Below, piece after piece: positions 43,557 to 50,926 of a stretch of 64,000 bases of DNA. Position numbers and translations under genes: made by a program. Every line of letters begins with the position of its first letter. The stretch's first letter is position 1. The stretch spans positions 682,001 through 746,000 of the forward strand of contig NZ_FXLN01000004.1 in assembly GCF_900176635.1 (NCBI RefSeq). Reading direction: 5' to 3'. The DNA is from Clostridium merdae (GTDB taxonomy: Bacteria; Bacillota; Clostridia; Oscillospirales; Acutalibacteraceae). The notes beneath the pieces were generated by a model, which made no database searches, was not told the DNA's origin, and was given only the letters and a program-made list of their open reading frames with translations.

Positions 43557-44093
43557 ATGAAAAAGCGAGTATTGTTATCCGTTGGTGTACTGTGCCTACT
43601 TCTCATTGCCATTTTGGCGGCGTTCCCCTCTCCAGTTATTGGATTAACCAAAGGCAGTTTAGAAGCAAATGCCAGAAAAACACAAAATGTTAATGAAAGC
43701 TGGCATGCAGCCTCTTCTGTGAGCGAAAATGTAGCTGCTGTGCTTTTGTACAATTCCGATTTATCGGAATATCGGTACTCTATTTACGCTACAAAGCCGG
43801 GTTTATCGTTTGGCTATTTTCCTAAAGAATCCGGAGCGGAAAAGCTAAACGAAGGGATTATTAGCTTTGACTTAGAAAATGGAGAAGCTATTCTTTCGCT
43901 AAACCGAGAAAATGTGGCTAAAGTACAGATTACCTACGAGAACAAGGAGCTTGCCACAGAGGTTTACGAGGTCAACTCCAGCGAACCATTTGTTGTTACG
44001 CTATCCAAATCTAAAGACAACTGCGATGGAACAATCGAAATCTCCGATAAGCAAGGCAATGAATTACCATTTGATCTAACCAATATTATTTGA
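43557..44093 (+). CDS. Exported protein, unknown function
   Basis: The ATG at 43557 lies seven bases after GGGAGG. The 178-residue product has a basic start and a hydrophobic signal or anchor (VLLSVGVLCLLLIAILAAF), then a ~150-residue extracytoplasmic beta-rich domain with SLEANARKTQNVNESWHAAS. No lipobox. Terminator follows. Function unknown. Confidence 0.75.
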   Translation: MKKRVLLSVGVLCLLLIAILAAFPSPVIGLTKGSLEANARKTQNVNESWHAASSVSENVAAVLLYNSDLSEYRYSIYATKPGLSFGYFPKESGAEKLNEGIISFDLENGEAILSLNRENVAKVQITYENKELATEVYEVNSSEPFVVTLSKSKDNCDGTIEISDKQGNELPFDLTNII

Positions 44094-44098
44094 TCTAC

Positions 44099-44135
44099 TG
44101 AAAAGGAACCGAGGGTTAACCCTTGGTTCCTTTTT
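44099..44135 (+). terminator. Intrinsic terminator
   Basis: AAAAGGAACC-x-AGGG and CCCT-x-GGTTCCTTTTT form a long stem right after the stop at 44093. Confidence 0.9.
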
Positions 44136-44168
44136 CCTCTTATCTCCTCTTATTTCATCGGTGTAATA

Positions 44169-44197
44169 TGGACAGGCACTGCTTTCTGCGTTATACT
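44169..44197 (+). promoter_or_regulatory. Promoter of the HD-domain gene
   Basis: TGGACA, 17 bases, TATACT, 33 bases upstream of the ATG at 44230. Confidence 0.6.
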
Positions 44198-44229
44198 TAC
44201 GTCAATACACCAAAAAGGAGTGACCAACT

Positions 44230-44796
44230 ATGGGATTTGTTCCTACACTGGAGCAAGCACAGGCTTTGTTAGAAGAATACAATCAAGATGAGTTTCATCT
44301 TCGCCATGCAAAAATTGTATCTGGCGTTATGGGGTATTTTGCAAATGAATATGACCCCGAAAATGTAGAGTTTTGGAAAGTGGTGGGTCTGCTTCATGAT
44401 TTGGATTTTGAACAATACCCTGAACAGCACTGCATCAAATGCCAAGAGATTATGAGAGAGCGGAGTTTGGATGAACGACTGGTTCGAGCCGTAGCAAGCC
44501 ACGGTTACCTTTTGCGGGTTGATATTGCACCCGAGCATATGATGGAGAAGATTTTATATGCTACAGACGAACTTACCGGTTTGATAGGTGCAGTAGCACT
44601 GATGAGACCCTCTAAGAGTGTAGCCGATTTAGAGTTAAAATCAGTTAAGAAGAAATTTAAATCTACCAGTTTTGCCGCAGGGTGCTCACGAGATGTTATC
44701 TCAAGAGGCGCTGACATGTTGGGCTGGTCTTTGGACGAGTTGATTGAGCGTACCATTCTTGCAATGCGCAGCCTGATGAATACAATGGATATTTAG
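44230..44796 (+). CDS. HD-domain hydrolase
   Basis: A 188-residue HD protein. Metal ligands appear as LRHAKIV (His), LLHDLDFEQYP (His-Asp), AVASHGY and a late Asp in YATDELTGLI. The pattern is of clostridial HDIG-type hydrolases that act on nucleotides or phosphoesters; the substrate is unknown. ATG behind AAAGGAG. It is unrelated in detail to the HD protein at 2864. Confidence 0.87.
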   Translation: MGFVPTLEQAQALLEEYNQDEFHLRHAKIVSGVMGYFANEYDPENVEFWKVVGLLHDLDFEQYPEQHCIKCQEIMRERSLDERLVRAVASHGYLLRVDIAPEHMMEKILYATDELTGLIGAVALMRPSKSVADLELKSVKKKFKSTSFAAGCSRDVISRGADMLGWSLDELIERTILAMRSLMNTMDI

Positions 44797-44824
44797 CACC
44801 ATACAGGACTCATACTTATACTTC

Positions 44825-44870
44825 AAAGCCTTCTGCCGCAGTTTTGCCTGCGCTAGAAGGCTTTTATATT
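44825..44870 (+). terminator. Intrinsic terminator
   Basis: AAGCCTTCT and AGAAGGCTT, with an inner CGCAG/CTGCG helix, lead to TTATATTTT. Confidence 0.88.
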
Positions 44871-45014
44871 TTACGATTAATATCTAAACATATATTAATT
44901 TTTTTTAAGCAAAGAGCATTCTTATTTTACAAGTTTAGCAGGATATATAGCAAATAGAGGTAATTCAGCTATTATTCTTTGTTGCTATTTTAGCATTTTA
45001 ATGTTGCCAATTGA
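44871..45014. other. AT-rich intergenic stretch, nothing coding seen
   Basis: Very AT-rich DNA with several poly-T runs. I see no frame with a ribosome site. Confidence 0.4.
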
Positions 45015-45043
45015 TTGAATATAAATGGAAATCATCGTATAAT
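45015..45043 (+). promoter_or_regulatory. Promoter of the [FeFe] hydrogenase gene
   Basis: TTGAAT, 17 bases, TATAAT, about 80 bases before the start. Confidence 0.7.
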
Positions 45044-45074
45044 AAATCTATATATTCCCAAAATAATATGGAAT

Positions 45075-45104
45075 GGGCGCTTTTTAGAAATAGATACTGC
45101 GCCC
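45075..45104 (+). promoter_or_regulatory. Hairpin just upstream of the hydrogenase ribosome site
   Basis: GGGCGC and GCGCCC pair around an 18-base AT-rich loop, ending seven bases before AAGGAG. It could control translation or stability. Confidence 0.45.
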
Positions 45105-45123
45105 GGGCAGAAGGAGCATGATT

Positions 45124-46374
45124 ATGACAACTTTTGAAGAGCTTTATCGCAGATTGGTCAAAGCATCCGTCGAAAACCATTTGGAGGATGAGCTGGAGCA
45201 GGCTCGTCAAGATGGATTTGATCCTCACCATTTAGATTGCTTATTGAACCCTTCTAAATTTGCGCCAGTAATCCGGATTGGCGATTGTGAGTGTACCGAC
45301 AAATCAGATGCCTCTTGTGCCGGAAAGTGCCTGTTCGATGCACTGTACCGTGATGAGAAAGGTAATATGTCCATAAACAAAGATTTATGTGTGGGCTGTA
45401 CCGAATGCGTTACCAATTGCCACGCTAAGAAGCTAACAGAAAGCCGCGATATTCTACCTGCGTTGGCTGCTATTCAGGAGGCGAAAACTCCGGTATACGC
45501 AATGGTAGCACCTGCATTCATTAACCAATTTAGCAGCGACGTGACTCCCGGTAAGTTGCGCAGTGCGTTTAAGAAAATAGGGTTTGACGGAATGCTGGAG
45601 GTTGCACTATTTGCAGATATTCTTACATTGAAAGAAGCGTTAGAATTTGATAAGAATATTCAAAATGAAGCAGATTATCAACTAACCAGCTGCTGCTGTC
45701 CCATGTGGATCGCCATGATTCGCAAGGTGTACAAGCAGTTAATCCCTCATGTTCCGGGTGCTGTATCCCCCATGGTAGCTTGCGGACGCTCCATTAAAAC
45801 CCTATACCCCGGGGCTATTACCGTTTTTATTGGGCCTTGCCTTGCAAAAAAAGCCGAAGCAAAGGAGCCGGATGTCTCTGATTCCACAGATTTTGTTCTC
45901 ACTTTTCAGGAAATTAAAGATGTATTTGATTTTGCCGGAATTGACCTTGCTTCCATGCCGGAAGATGAGCGCGACCATTCCTCCCGCGCAGGCAGAATTT
46001 ATGCAGGAACCGGCGGCGTGAGTGAAGCCGTTCAAAGCACGGTTGCACGCCTAAACCCCGACCGTAAAATTTCTGTTCGTGCTGCCCACGCCGATGGCGT
46101 ACGTGCTTGCAAAGATATGCTCAGCGAGGCACTCGAAGGTAAGCTTACCGCAAACTTTATTGAAGGAATGGGTTGTGTTGGTGGCTGCGTAGGCGGACCA
46201 AAGGCTCTCATCCCCAAAGAGGAAGGCCGCAAGAATGTGTTTGAATATGGCGACACAGCAACCTACCCCACCCCTATAGATAATCCTTATGTAATTGAGC
46301 TGTTACATCGTTTGGGCTTTGATACGGTAGAAGATCTTCTTGAGCATAGCGATATTTTTACACGCCAGTTCTAA
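45124..46374 (+). CDS. Monomeric [FeFe] hydrogenase, group-B-like
   Basis: 416 residues. Start at the ATG at 45124 (AAGGAG seven bases upstream); the ATG at 45118 touches that site. N-terminal Fe-S ligands: Cys55, 57, 65, 69 and the ferredoxin-like Cys89, 92, 95, 99. H-cluster motifs: L1 TSCCCPMW (188-195), L2 IGPCLAKKAEA, L3 FIEGMGCVGGCVGGP. The extra Cys in L1 and the Gly-Pro-Cys in L2 fit group B (as in Clostridium pasteurianum CpIII), not classic group A. It probably exchanges electrons with ferredoxin; direction and role are not known. No maturation genes nearby. Confidence 0.88.
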   Translation: MTTFEELYRRLVKASVENHLEDELEQARQDGFDPHHLDCLLNPSKFAPVIRIGDCECTDKSDASCAGKCLFDALYRDEKGNMSINKDLCVGCTECVTNCHAKKLTESRDILPALAAIQEAKTPVYAMVAPAFINQFSSDVTPGKLRSAFKKIGFDGMLEVALFADILTLKEALEFDKNIQNEADYQLTSCCCPMWIAMIRKVYKQLIPHVPGAVSPMVACGRSIKTLYPGAITVFIGPCLAKKAEAKEPDVSDSTDFVLTFQEIKDVFDFAGIDLASMPEDERDHSSRAGRIYAGTGGVSEAVQSTVARLNPDRKISVRAAHADGVRACKDMLSEALEGKLTANFIEGMGCVGGCVGGPKALIPKEEGRKNVFEYGDTATYPTPIDNPYVIELLHRLGFDTVEDLLEHSDIFTRQF

Positions 46375-46377
46375 TTT

Positions 46378-46410
46378 TAAAAAGGCCACCGGTTTTATCG
46401 GTGGTCTTTT
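46378..46410 (+). terminator. Terminator of the hydrogenase gene
   Basis: AAAAGGCCACCG pairs with CGGTGGTCTTTT four bases after the stop. Confidence 0.88.
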
Positions 46411-46420
46411 AACAAAAATA

Positions 46421-46466
46421 ATCCCCTCCACAAATTCAGAGCCGGATTTGTGGAGGGGGTTTTTCC
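46421..46466. terminator. Second strong hairpin downstream
   Basis: A perfect 13-bp stem, CCCCTCCACAAAT / ATTTGTGGAGGGG, is followed by GTTTTTCC on the plus strand and ATTATTTTTG on the minus strand; a third small hairpin TTCCGCC/GGCGGAA follows at 46463-46481. Confidence 0.75.
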
Positions 46467-46481
46467 GCCATCCGGCGGAAT

Positions 46482-46659
46482 CGTTAGCATGTTTCAAAAG
46501 GAGTTCTGTATGGTAAGCCTTTTATAGGCACTTATAATTTGTCTGCCAGCCTGCGGCCCGGTATTCCGACCAACCGCAGGCGGTTAATGCAGTGTTTTGT
46601 TGATGTTTTTAGTATAGAGCGAAGATATGTGAAAACTATGAACCGAAATAAAACAAATC
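46482..46659. other. Non-coding stretch with a GC hairpin
   Basis: GCCTGCGG (46549-46556) and CCGCAGGC (46574-46581) form an 8-bp hairpin. I see no gene and no recognised RNA family. Confidence 0.35.
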
Positions 46660-46705
46660 AAAAACAAAAAACAGCCTTTGAATTTTACCATTCAAAGGCT
46701 GTTTA
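46660..46705 (-). terminator. Terminator of the tandem peptide operon
   Basis: A perfect 15-bp stem, AAACAGCCTTTGAAT / ATTCAAAGGCTGTTT, is followed on the minus strand by TTTGTTTTTG. It lies eight bases past the stop of the third peptide gene. Confidence 0.9.
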
Positions 46706-46712
46706 AAATTCT

Positions 46713-46772
46713 TTATTTGTTGCACTTACCCATATACTGGAGCAACAGATTCAGTAAATCTTTGCAATTCAT
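46713..46772 (-). CDS. 19-residue amphipathic peptide, copy 3
   Basis: The last of three tandem mini-genes. It reads MNCKDLLNLLLQYMGKCNK and has AAAAGGAGAA six bases before the ATG. Compared with copy 1 it differs at residues 15 (Gly for Asn) and 18 (Asn for Ser), with silent changes at Leu7 and Leu10. Both Cys residues are kept. No leader or export signal; function unknown. The operon terminator follows. Confidence 0.75.
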   Translation of the reverse strand: MNCKDLLNLLLQYMGKCNK

Positions 46773-46817
46773 AATCATTCTCCTTTTGGTATATCGAATG
46801 CTTCCAAAATCTTTAAA

Positions 46818-46877
46818 TTACTTATTGCACTTATTCATATACTGAAGAAGCAGGCTCAATAAATCTTTGCAATTCAT
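46818..46877 (-). CDS. 19-residue amphipathic peptide, copy 2
   Basis: Reads MNCKDLLSLLLQYMNKCNK, preceded by AAAGGAGAG seven bases upstream. It differs from copy 1 at residues 8 and 18 only, with silent changes at Leu10, Leu11, Asn15 and Lys19. This pattern, protein kept while third bases drift, is what a translated gene shows. Confidence 0.75.
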   Translation of the reverse strand: MNCKDLLSLLLQYMNKCNK

Positions 46878-46928
46878 AGTCAAACTCTCCTTTACTCCGA
46901 AATAATCCTATCAATTAAATACATTCCA

Positions 46929-46988
46929 TTATTTGCTGCACTTGTTCATATACTGGAGCAGCAGGTTCAATAAATCTTTGCAATTCAT
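46929..46988 (-). CDS. 19-residue amphipathic peptide, copy 1
   Basis: First gene of the operon: MNCKDLLNLLLQYMNKCSK, with AAGGAGG nine bases before the ATG. On a helical wheel Leu6, 7, 9, 10, 11, Tyr13 and Met14 with Cys3 and Cys17 make one hydrophobic face, and Lys, Asn, Gln and Asp make the other; net charge is positive. Size, lack of a leader and tandem copies recall phenol-soluble modulins, SpoVM-type membrane helices or type I toxins, but the sequence matches none that I know. It has its own promoter 57 bases upstream. Confidence 0.78.
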   Translation of the reverse strand: MNCKDLLNLLLQYMNKCSK

Positions 46989-47006
46989 AGTCCACATCCT
47001 CCTTTT

Positions 47007-47036
47007 AACCGAGTTCATTCAAGTCGGTTTTTGAAT
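47007..47036 (-). promoter_or_regulatory. Interleaved hairpins in the peptide operon leader
   Basis: AACCGA (47007-47012) pairs with TCGGTT (47024-47029), and ATTCAA (47017-47022) with TTGAAT (47031-47036). The order is that of an H-type pseudoknot or two exclusive hairpins, ending two bases from the first ribosome site. Confidence 0.5.
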
Positions 47037-47044
47037 GTGGCTAA

Positions 47045-47073
47045 AGTGTAACACTTTTGTAACCTGTTTTCAA
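47045..47073 (-). promoter_or_regulatory. Promoter of the tandem peptide operon
   Basis: Minus strand: TTGAAA, 17 bases, TACACT. It lies in the 127-base gap after the xpaC-like stop. Confidence 0.75.
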
Positions 47074-47114
47074 ATGCAATTATTTACATGGAAATAAAGA
47101 AGTAAAATTCTGTT

Positions 47115-48266
47115 TTATTTGATTTTGAACTCATCTCCGGTTAAGCCTTCACGAGCCAGCATAACCTCAAGAACAGAGATGTCAGAAGAAATGTCCATTG
47201 TTGCATCGCCGAATAAACTATCGAGCAAATTTTCAAATGCGGTATTGATGGTATCTAAACTTTCACGAATCTGCGTTTTGGCTGATGTAATGTTTTCACC
47301 TTGCACCGGTTGGCTATCGAAGTGGCAATAAGAATGAATCAACTTTAACGTAGTAGGCAAATAGTATTCATTAAATTTTCGTATTTGCGACTGCTTCTCC
47401 GGGTGAGCTTCCACATAACTCAGTATTTTCTCTGTAACATTTTCAATTCGTGATATTTTAAATAGAATACCGTCATCAGTAATAAAATTCTTTGCCTGAC
47501 TAATTTGATTGAGTAAATCGCGGCCTTTTGAGGGCTCACTTTTTTCTTCGGCTTTCTCTTCTTTATCGGCGTTGCCACTCTCACGATCTTGCATAGATTG
47601 CTGCGCTTGTAGATACTGTTGGTATGTCTTTTCCCCAATCATAAGGCAGGTTCTCTGGTCATCCAAATAGCCGTCCGGTAGCATGTTGGTTCGAATCATC
47701 TTCTCCAAATCTTTTACGACAAAGCTGGGTGATTTATTAACTAGCCTTGCTAACTGCTCAACGGAACAGAAATTCGCATTGCCTACTCCATTTAAATAAC
47801 GTACAATTCGGTTTAGTCTGCCACGTAGTTTAATTCCTAGCGTTAACATCCAAGTGGAAAGACCACTAGTTGGCAGTAAAACGACTATACCCGCTAAAAT
47901 CGTATTCATCGCAGTCATGCTTATCGATGCTACAATTAAACCCATCAGCAAGACTACAGAAAATACACCTAAAATCCCACCAAATATAAGCAGCAGTATG
48001 CTTGACACCTGCTTCCAAGGAAAGCGAGAATCTGAATACCGCAGGGGGCGCGCCTCTGCCGGGTAAGACGAATCTGGGTAGGGGGCCTTCGGCCGCTTTG
48101 GAGCGCGAGCACGGTGGTGCCGCTTACGAGAGCCGCCATCGCCTACTGCATCATATATTGTATCTTTAACTTCCTGTTTTAAGTCGCGGAACTCCTCTGA
48201 ATGAACCACACCTCGAACGCTATTGCCGATTTCTCTGCCTAGCATTGAAAAAAATCTCTCAAACAT
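47115..48266 (-). CDS. XpaC-family (5-bromo-4-chloroindolyl phosphate hydrolysis) protein
   Basis: 383 residues: an amphipathic start with EFRDLKQEVKDTIYDAVG, a basic/Pro-rich stretch (45-80), two membrane helices (about 86-110 and 118-140), a winged-helix-like region (SVEQLARLVNKSPSFVVKDLEKMI), an acidic linker and a C-terminal XpaC domain (about 250-383, with YYLPTTLKLIHSY). The family name comes from a Bacillus phenotype; the molecular role is not known. Members often sit beside telA, absent here. The tandem peptide genes follow on the same strand. Confidence 0.83.
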   Translation of the reverse strand: MFERFFSMLGREIGNSVRGVVHSEEFRDLKQEVKDTIYDAVGDGGSRKRHHRARAPKRPKAPYPDSSYPAEARPLRYSDSRFPWKQVSSILLLIFGGILGVFSVVLLMGLIVASISMTAMNTILAGIVVLLPTSGLSTWMLTLGIKLRGRLNRIVRYLNGVGNANFCSVEQLARLVNKSPSFVVKDLEKMIRTNMLPDGYLDDQRTCLMIGEKTYQQYLQAQQSMQDRESGNADKEEKAEEKSEPSKGRDLLNQISQAKNFITDDGILFKISRIENVTEKILSYVEAHPEKQSQIRKFNEYYLPTTLKLIHSYCHFDSQPVQGENITSAKTQIRESLDTINTAFENLLDSLFGDATMDISSDISVLEVMLAREGLTGDEFKIK

Positions 48267-48449
48267 TTTAGAATCCTCACTATGTAGTTCTTAATAATTG
48301 TATTGCCTTTATTATACCTGAAATATGCTTAATTGACAACTAAACGGGTTCGACGTATTTTTCCATTTTTCATTATAGTAATTATAAAACTGCCATTTTT
48401 CCCCTTCCAATCTTTTTCAAAAAAACTAAAATTAATTTAAAAAAACGTA

Positions 48450-48478
48450 TTGACATATGAAAGAAAACCAGATATAAT
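48450..48478 (+). promoter_or_regulatory. Promoter of the tRNA pair
   Basis: Consensus TTGACA, 17 bases, TATAAT, 40 bases before tRNA-Asp. Confidence 0.92.
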
Positions 48479-48518
48479 TACTATCGTTGTCCCGGCAAAT
48501 TGTTCCGTGTGATTACAC

Positions 48519-48595
48519 GGCTCGGTAGTTCAGTTGGTTAGAACGCTAGCCTGTCACGCTAGAGGTCGACGGTTCGAACCCGTTCCGAGTCGCCA
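48519..48595 (+). tRNA. tRNA-Asp (GTC)
   Basis: 77 bases with an encoded CCA. The acceptor arm GGCTCGG pairs with CCGAGTC; the anticodon stem CTAGC/GCTAG encloses CTGTCAC, anticodon GTC; GGTTCGAACCC is the T arm. Confidence 0.97.
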
Positions 48596-48599
48596 ATTT

Positions 48600-48675
48600 G
48601 CTGCTATGGCTCAGTTGGCAGAGCACGTCCTTGGTAAGGACGAGGTCACGCGTTCGAATCGCGTTAGCAGCTCCA
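48600..48675 (+). tRNA. tRNA-Thr (GGT)
   Basis: 76 bases with encoded CCA, four bases after tRNA-Asp. Acceptor GCTGCTA/TAGCAGC, anticodon loop TTGGTAA (GGT), T arm GCGTTCGAATCGC. Its 3' end is a candidate site of phage integration. Confidence 0.97.
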
Positions 48676-48680
48676 ATCGA

Positions 48681-48712
48681 ACCGCTTGGCTCTAAGGCTA
48701 AGCGGTTTTTTT
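48681..48712 (+). terminator. Terminator of the tRNA operon
   Basis: ACCGCTT and AAGCGGT with an inner GGC/GCT helix run into TTTTTTT. Confidence 0.9.
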
Positions 48713-48759
48713 GTTATTCATTCTTATTTTATAAATGATGAATTTGGGGTGTTTTGAGA

Positions 48760-48790
48760 GGTCATAAAGGGTCAAAAAAGGGTCAAAAAT
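48760..48790 (+). repeat. GGTCA direct repeats downstream of tRNA-Thr
   Basis: GGTCA starts at 48760, 48770 and 48781, the last two as GGGTCAAAAA. Such short direct repeats beside a tRNA 3' end resemble arm-type sites of tyrosine integrases. Confidence 0.4.
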
Positions 48791-48852
48791 ATATTATTAT
48801 ATTAAATTTTTTGAACTCCCCCCCCATTCCTGGCAATATAATGATTTTTCTT

Positions 48853-49422
48853 TTATGCCAACCGCTTTACCAACTTCGGCCTGTCGGTTTGCAATATATC
48901 CAAAGCGCCTTGATAGCTTTCAAGCCACTGATCTATTTCAATATGAGTCAATACAACCGGCATTCGATTGTGTATATCTGCTATGGATTGATTGGCGGCT
49001 GTCGTTAGTATAGTAAACCGGCGCTCTCCGTTAAAATCATTATAAAGACCAGCCATATATAGAGCCTCTTTTTCTGGTAGGTTAAACTGGTATTTAGTTT
49101 TCGTACCAGAATGCGACCATTCAAAAAAACCACAGGAGGGTATAATACAGCGTTTCGTTTCTAAGCTACGCCGAAACATTGGCTTTTCAGGTGCAGTTTC
49201 TGCTCGGGCGTTAATTACAGTACCTTTATTGTGAATATTAGGAAAGCCCCACTTTACAGCTTCAGGCGTTATTTTTCCATCTTCTTGTATCAAAACTGGT
49301 ACTTTGTTGGTAGGGAAAATTTCGCCTGTTTTTATTTCTTGATGTTTTCTCTGAACTTCTTCAATAATTTCTCTAATTTCGGCCATCTCGGGATCACTGA
49401 ACAAAACGTATCTTCCACACAT
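48853..49422 (-). CDS. SRAP-family protein (HMCES/YedK-like)
   Basis: Protects abasic sites in single-stranded DNA by a covalent link to Cys2. The start is the ATG at 49422 behind GAGGTGAG, so that MCGRYVLF exposes Cys2; a GTG at 49431 would bury it. 189 residues with NARAET, RRCIIPSCGFFEW and ADIHNRMPVVL, all expected in the active site. It lies 23 bases after the Y-family polymerase gene and shares its LexA-controlled promoter. Confidence 0.93.
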   Translation of the reverse strand: MCGRYVLFSDPEMAEIREIIEEVQRKHQEIKTGEIFPTNKVPVLIQEDGKITPEAVKWGFPNIHNKGTVINARAETAPEKPMFRRSLETKRCIIPSCGFFEWSHSGTKTKYQFNLPEKEALYMAGLYNDFNGERRFTILTTAANQSIADIHNRMPVVLTHIEIDQWLESYQGALDILQTDRPKLVKRLA

Positions 49423-49445
49423 ATAACTCACCTCTTACTTATCTT

Positions 49446-50690
49446 TTACAAAGGTCCTCGAATTAAACTTACCGGATGAATCGTATGGTCACGCTTGGGG
49501 TCAAAACCTGAAAGCTCTGCGTCTTTTAATAATATCGCGGGGCGAACTGCCTTCGATCCGAAACGCTTCTTCAAACCGTCCAGAGTTATATCAAGTTGCT
49601 CCATCTTCAACTGTTCCATTCCCTGTCCAAATAAATCCAGCTGCAAGGGAGCAACATCACTGACCAATTCGGAGATACTCACACCTAAACTGCGAATAGG
49701 ATGCTGCCAATCATAATGTTTCAAAAATAATTCCATACCAGCCTGCACTATTTCAGTGGTAATGTTAGTGTAATTGGCTAAGGCGTGTTGCCGTGTAAAA
49801 CCGGATAGCTGATTATTTCGGACACTAATACTGATTATCCGCCCTTTACAGCCATGTTCTCGGAGTCGCCGGGCAACGCTGTCTGCCAATATGTACAGGA
49901 TGATTTTCACATCCTCGTTGTCAACTAAGTCACGCGGTGTAGTGGTGCTATTGCCGATACTTTTCACTATTTCTCTATCAACATAACGTGAAACAGGAGA
50001 AATATCAAACCCATTTGCAAAGGCATACAGCACGCTGCCCCATTTGCCAAACCAACCTCTCAAAGTTTTTTCTGGTGTTGCGGCTAAGTCTCCTATTGTA
50101 TGCTTACAATAAGACTCCAATTTACGCCGGGTAGCGCTGCCTACATACAACAAGTCACCCACCGGCAGAGGCCAAGCTATCTCTCGGTAATTTGCCCGAC
50201 TGATTTCCGTTACAGCGTCAGGCTTTTTGTAATCGCTCCCCAGCTTAGCAAAAATTTTGTTGTAAGATACTCCGATACTCACGGTAATTCCTAACTCAAA
50301 TTTAATTCTTTCACGAATTTTGTGAGCAATATTCACACCGTTCGCGCCGGCGGCCGTGACATCGAGCCAACACTCATCTAGCCCGAAAGGTTCCACCTGA
50401 TCTGTATAGTCGAGATAAATCTCATGACACAGGTGTGAGAAGCGCTGATATAACTCAAAGCGAGGTGGCACAATCACCAGTTCGGGACACTTCTGCCGAG
50501 CTTGCCAAAGCGCCTCGCCAGTTTTAATATTATATTTCTTCGCCAGCTCATTTTTTGCCAAAATAATACCGTGACGCTGCTCTACATCGCCGCCCACGGC
50601 AACAGGTTTATTTCTTATCTCTGGTCTGTGTAGACATTCCACCGAAGCGTAAAAACTGTTGCAATCACTGTGTAATATTAACCGTTCCAC
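49446..50690 (-). CDS. Y-family (UmuC/DinB-type) DNA polymerase
   Basis: A translesion polymerase. The GTG at 50690 gives MERLILHSDCNSFYASVE, the normal family start. 414 residues with Asp9, Asp105 and Glu106 (FGLDECWLD) as metal ligands, VSYNKIFAK, a helix-hairpin-helix (VGDLLYVGSATRRKLE) and a little-finger domain. The C-terminus (QLDLFGQGMEQ) is a plausible clamp-binding segment. The LexA site over the promoter places it in the SOS response. Host or prophage origin is open. Confidence 0.9.
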   Translation of the reverse strand: MERLILHSDCNSFYASVECLHRPEIRNKPVAVGGDVEQRHGIILAKNELAKKYNIKTGEALWQARQKCPELVIVPPRFELYQRFSHLCHEIYLDYTDQVEPFGLDECWLDVTAAGANGVNIAHKIRERIKFELGITVSIGVSYNKIFAKLGSDYKKPDAVTEISRANYREIAWPLPVGDLLYVGSATRRKLESYCKHTIGDLAATPEKTLRGWFGKWGSVLYAFANGFDISPVSRYVDREIVKSIGNSTTTPRDLVDNEDVKIILYILADSVARRLREHGCKGRIISISVRNNQLSGFTRQHALANYTNITTEIVQAGMELFLKHYDWQHPIRSLGVSISELVSDVAPLQLDLFGQGMEQLKMEQLDITLDGLKKRFGSKAVRPAILLKDAELSGFDPKRDHTIHPVSLIRGPL

Positions 50691-50732
50691 TTCATCACCA
50701 CCAAACACTTGTACTATATTCTATGTGATGAA

Positions 50733-50761
50733 AGTATAGAACATGTGTTCTGGTTTATCAA
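50733..50761 (-). promoter_or_regulatory. SOS promoter of the polymerase-SRAP operon
   Basis: Minus strand: TTGATA, 17 bases, TATACT, with the LexA site in the spacer. Confidence 0.82.
50739..50750. promoter_or_regulatory. LexA box
   Basis: GAACATGTGTTC, a full GAAC-N4-GTTC palindrome as used by Gram-positive LexA. It sits between -35 and -10, so bound LexA would block polymerase. Confidence 0.87.
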
Positions 50762-50926
50762 TGGAAATTAAATACAACTAGCGTTTGAAATATCCCTTCC
50801 AATTTATTCAAGGTAAAACGGTTAACGATGTATTGCCTGATATTCATTTATCCTTTTTAAATCAGCTATGTAGTTGACACTAATCTTGTACATCGGTGAA
50901 TTAGGATCGTGATTATTCGGTGCAAA

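Larger units (their letters stand above)
46713..46988 (-). repeat. Three tandem ~60-bp coding repeats at 105-111 bp spacing
   Basis: Starts at 46988, 46877 and 46772. The first 18 coding bases are identical in all three; later codons vary mainly at silent or polar-face positions. The spacers differ apart from the ribosome sites, so selection acts on the peptide. Confidence 0.85.

Noticed and set aside
46488..46526. Mini-gene MFQKEFCMVSLL on the plus strand
   Set aside because: A ribosome-like AAAAGGAG lies within it, but nothing follows, there are no copies, and it lies past two terminators without a promoter.
46713..46988. CRISPR-like array from three spaced repeats
   Set aside because: The units are protein-coding with their own ribosome sites, the repeats vary by silent changes, and the spacers are not of uniform length or content.
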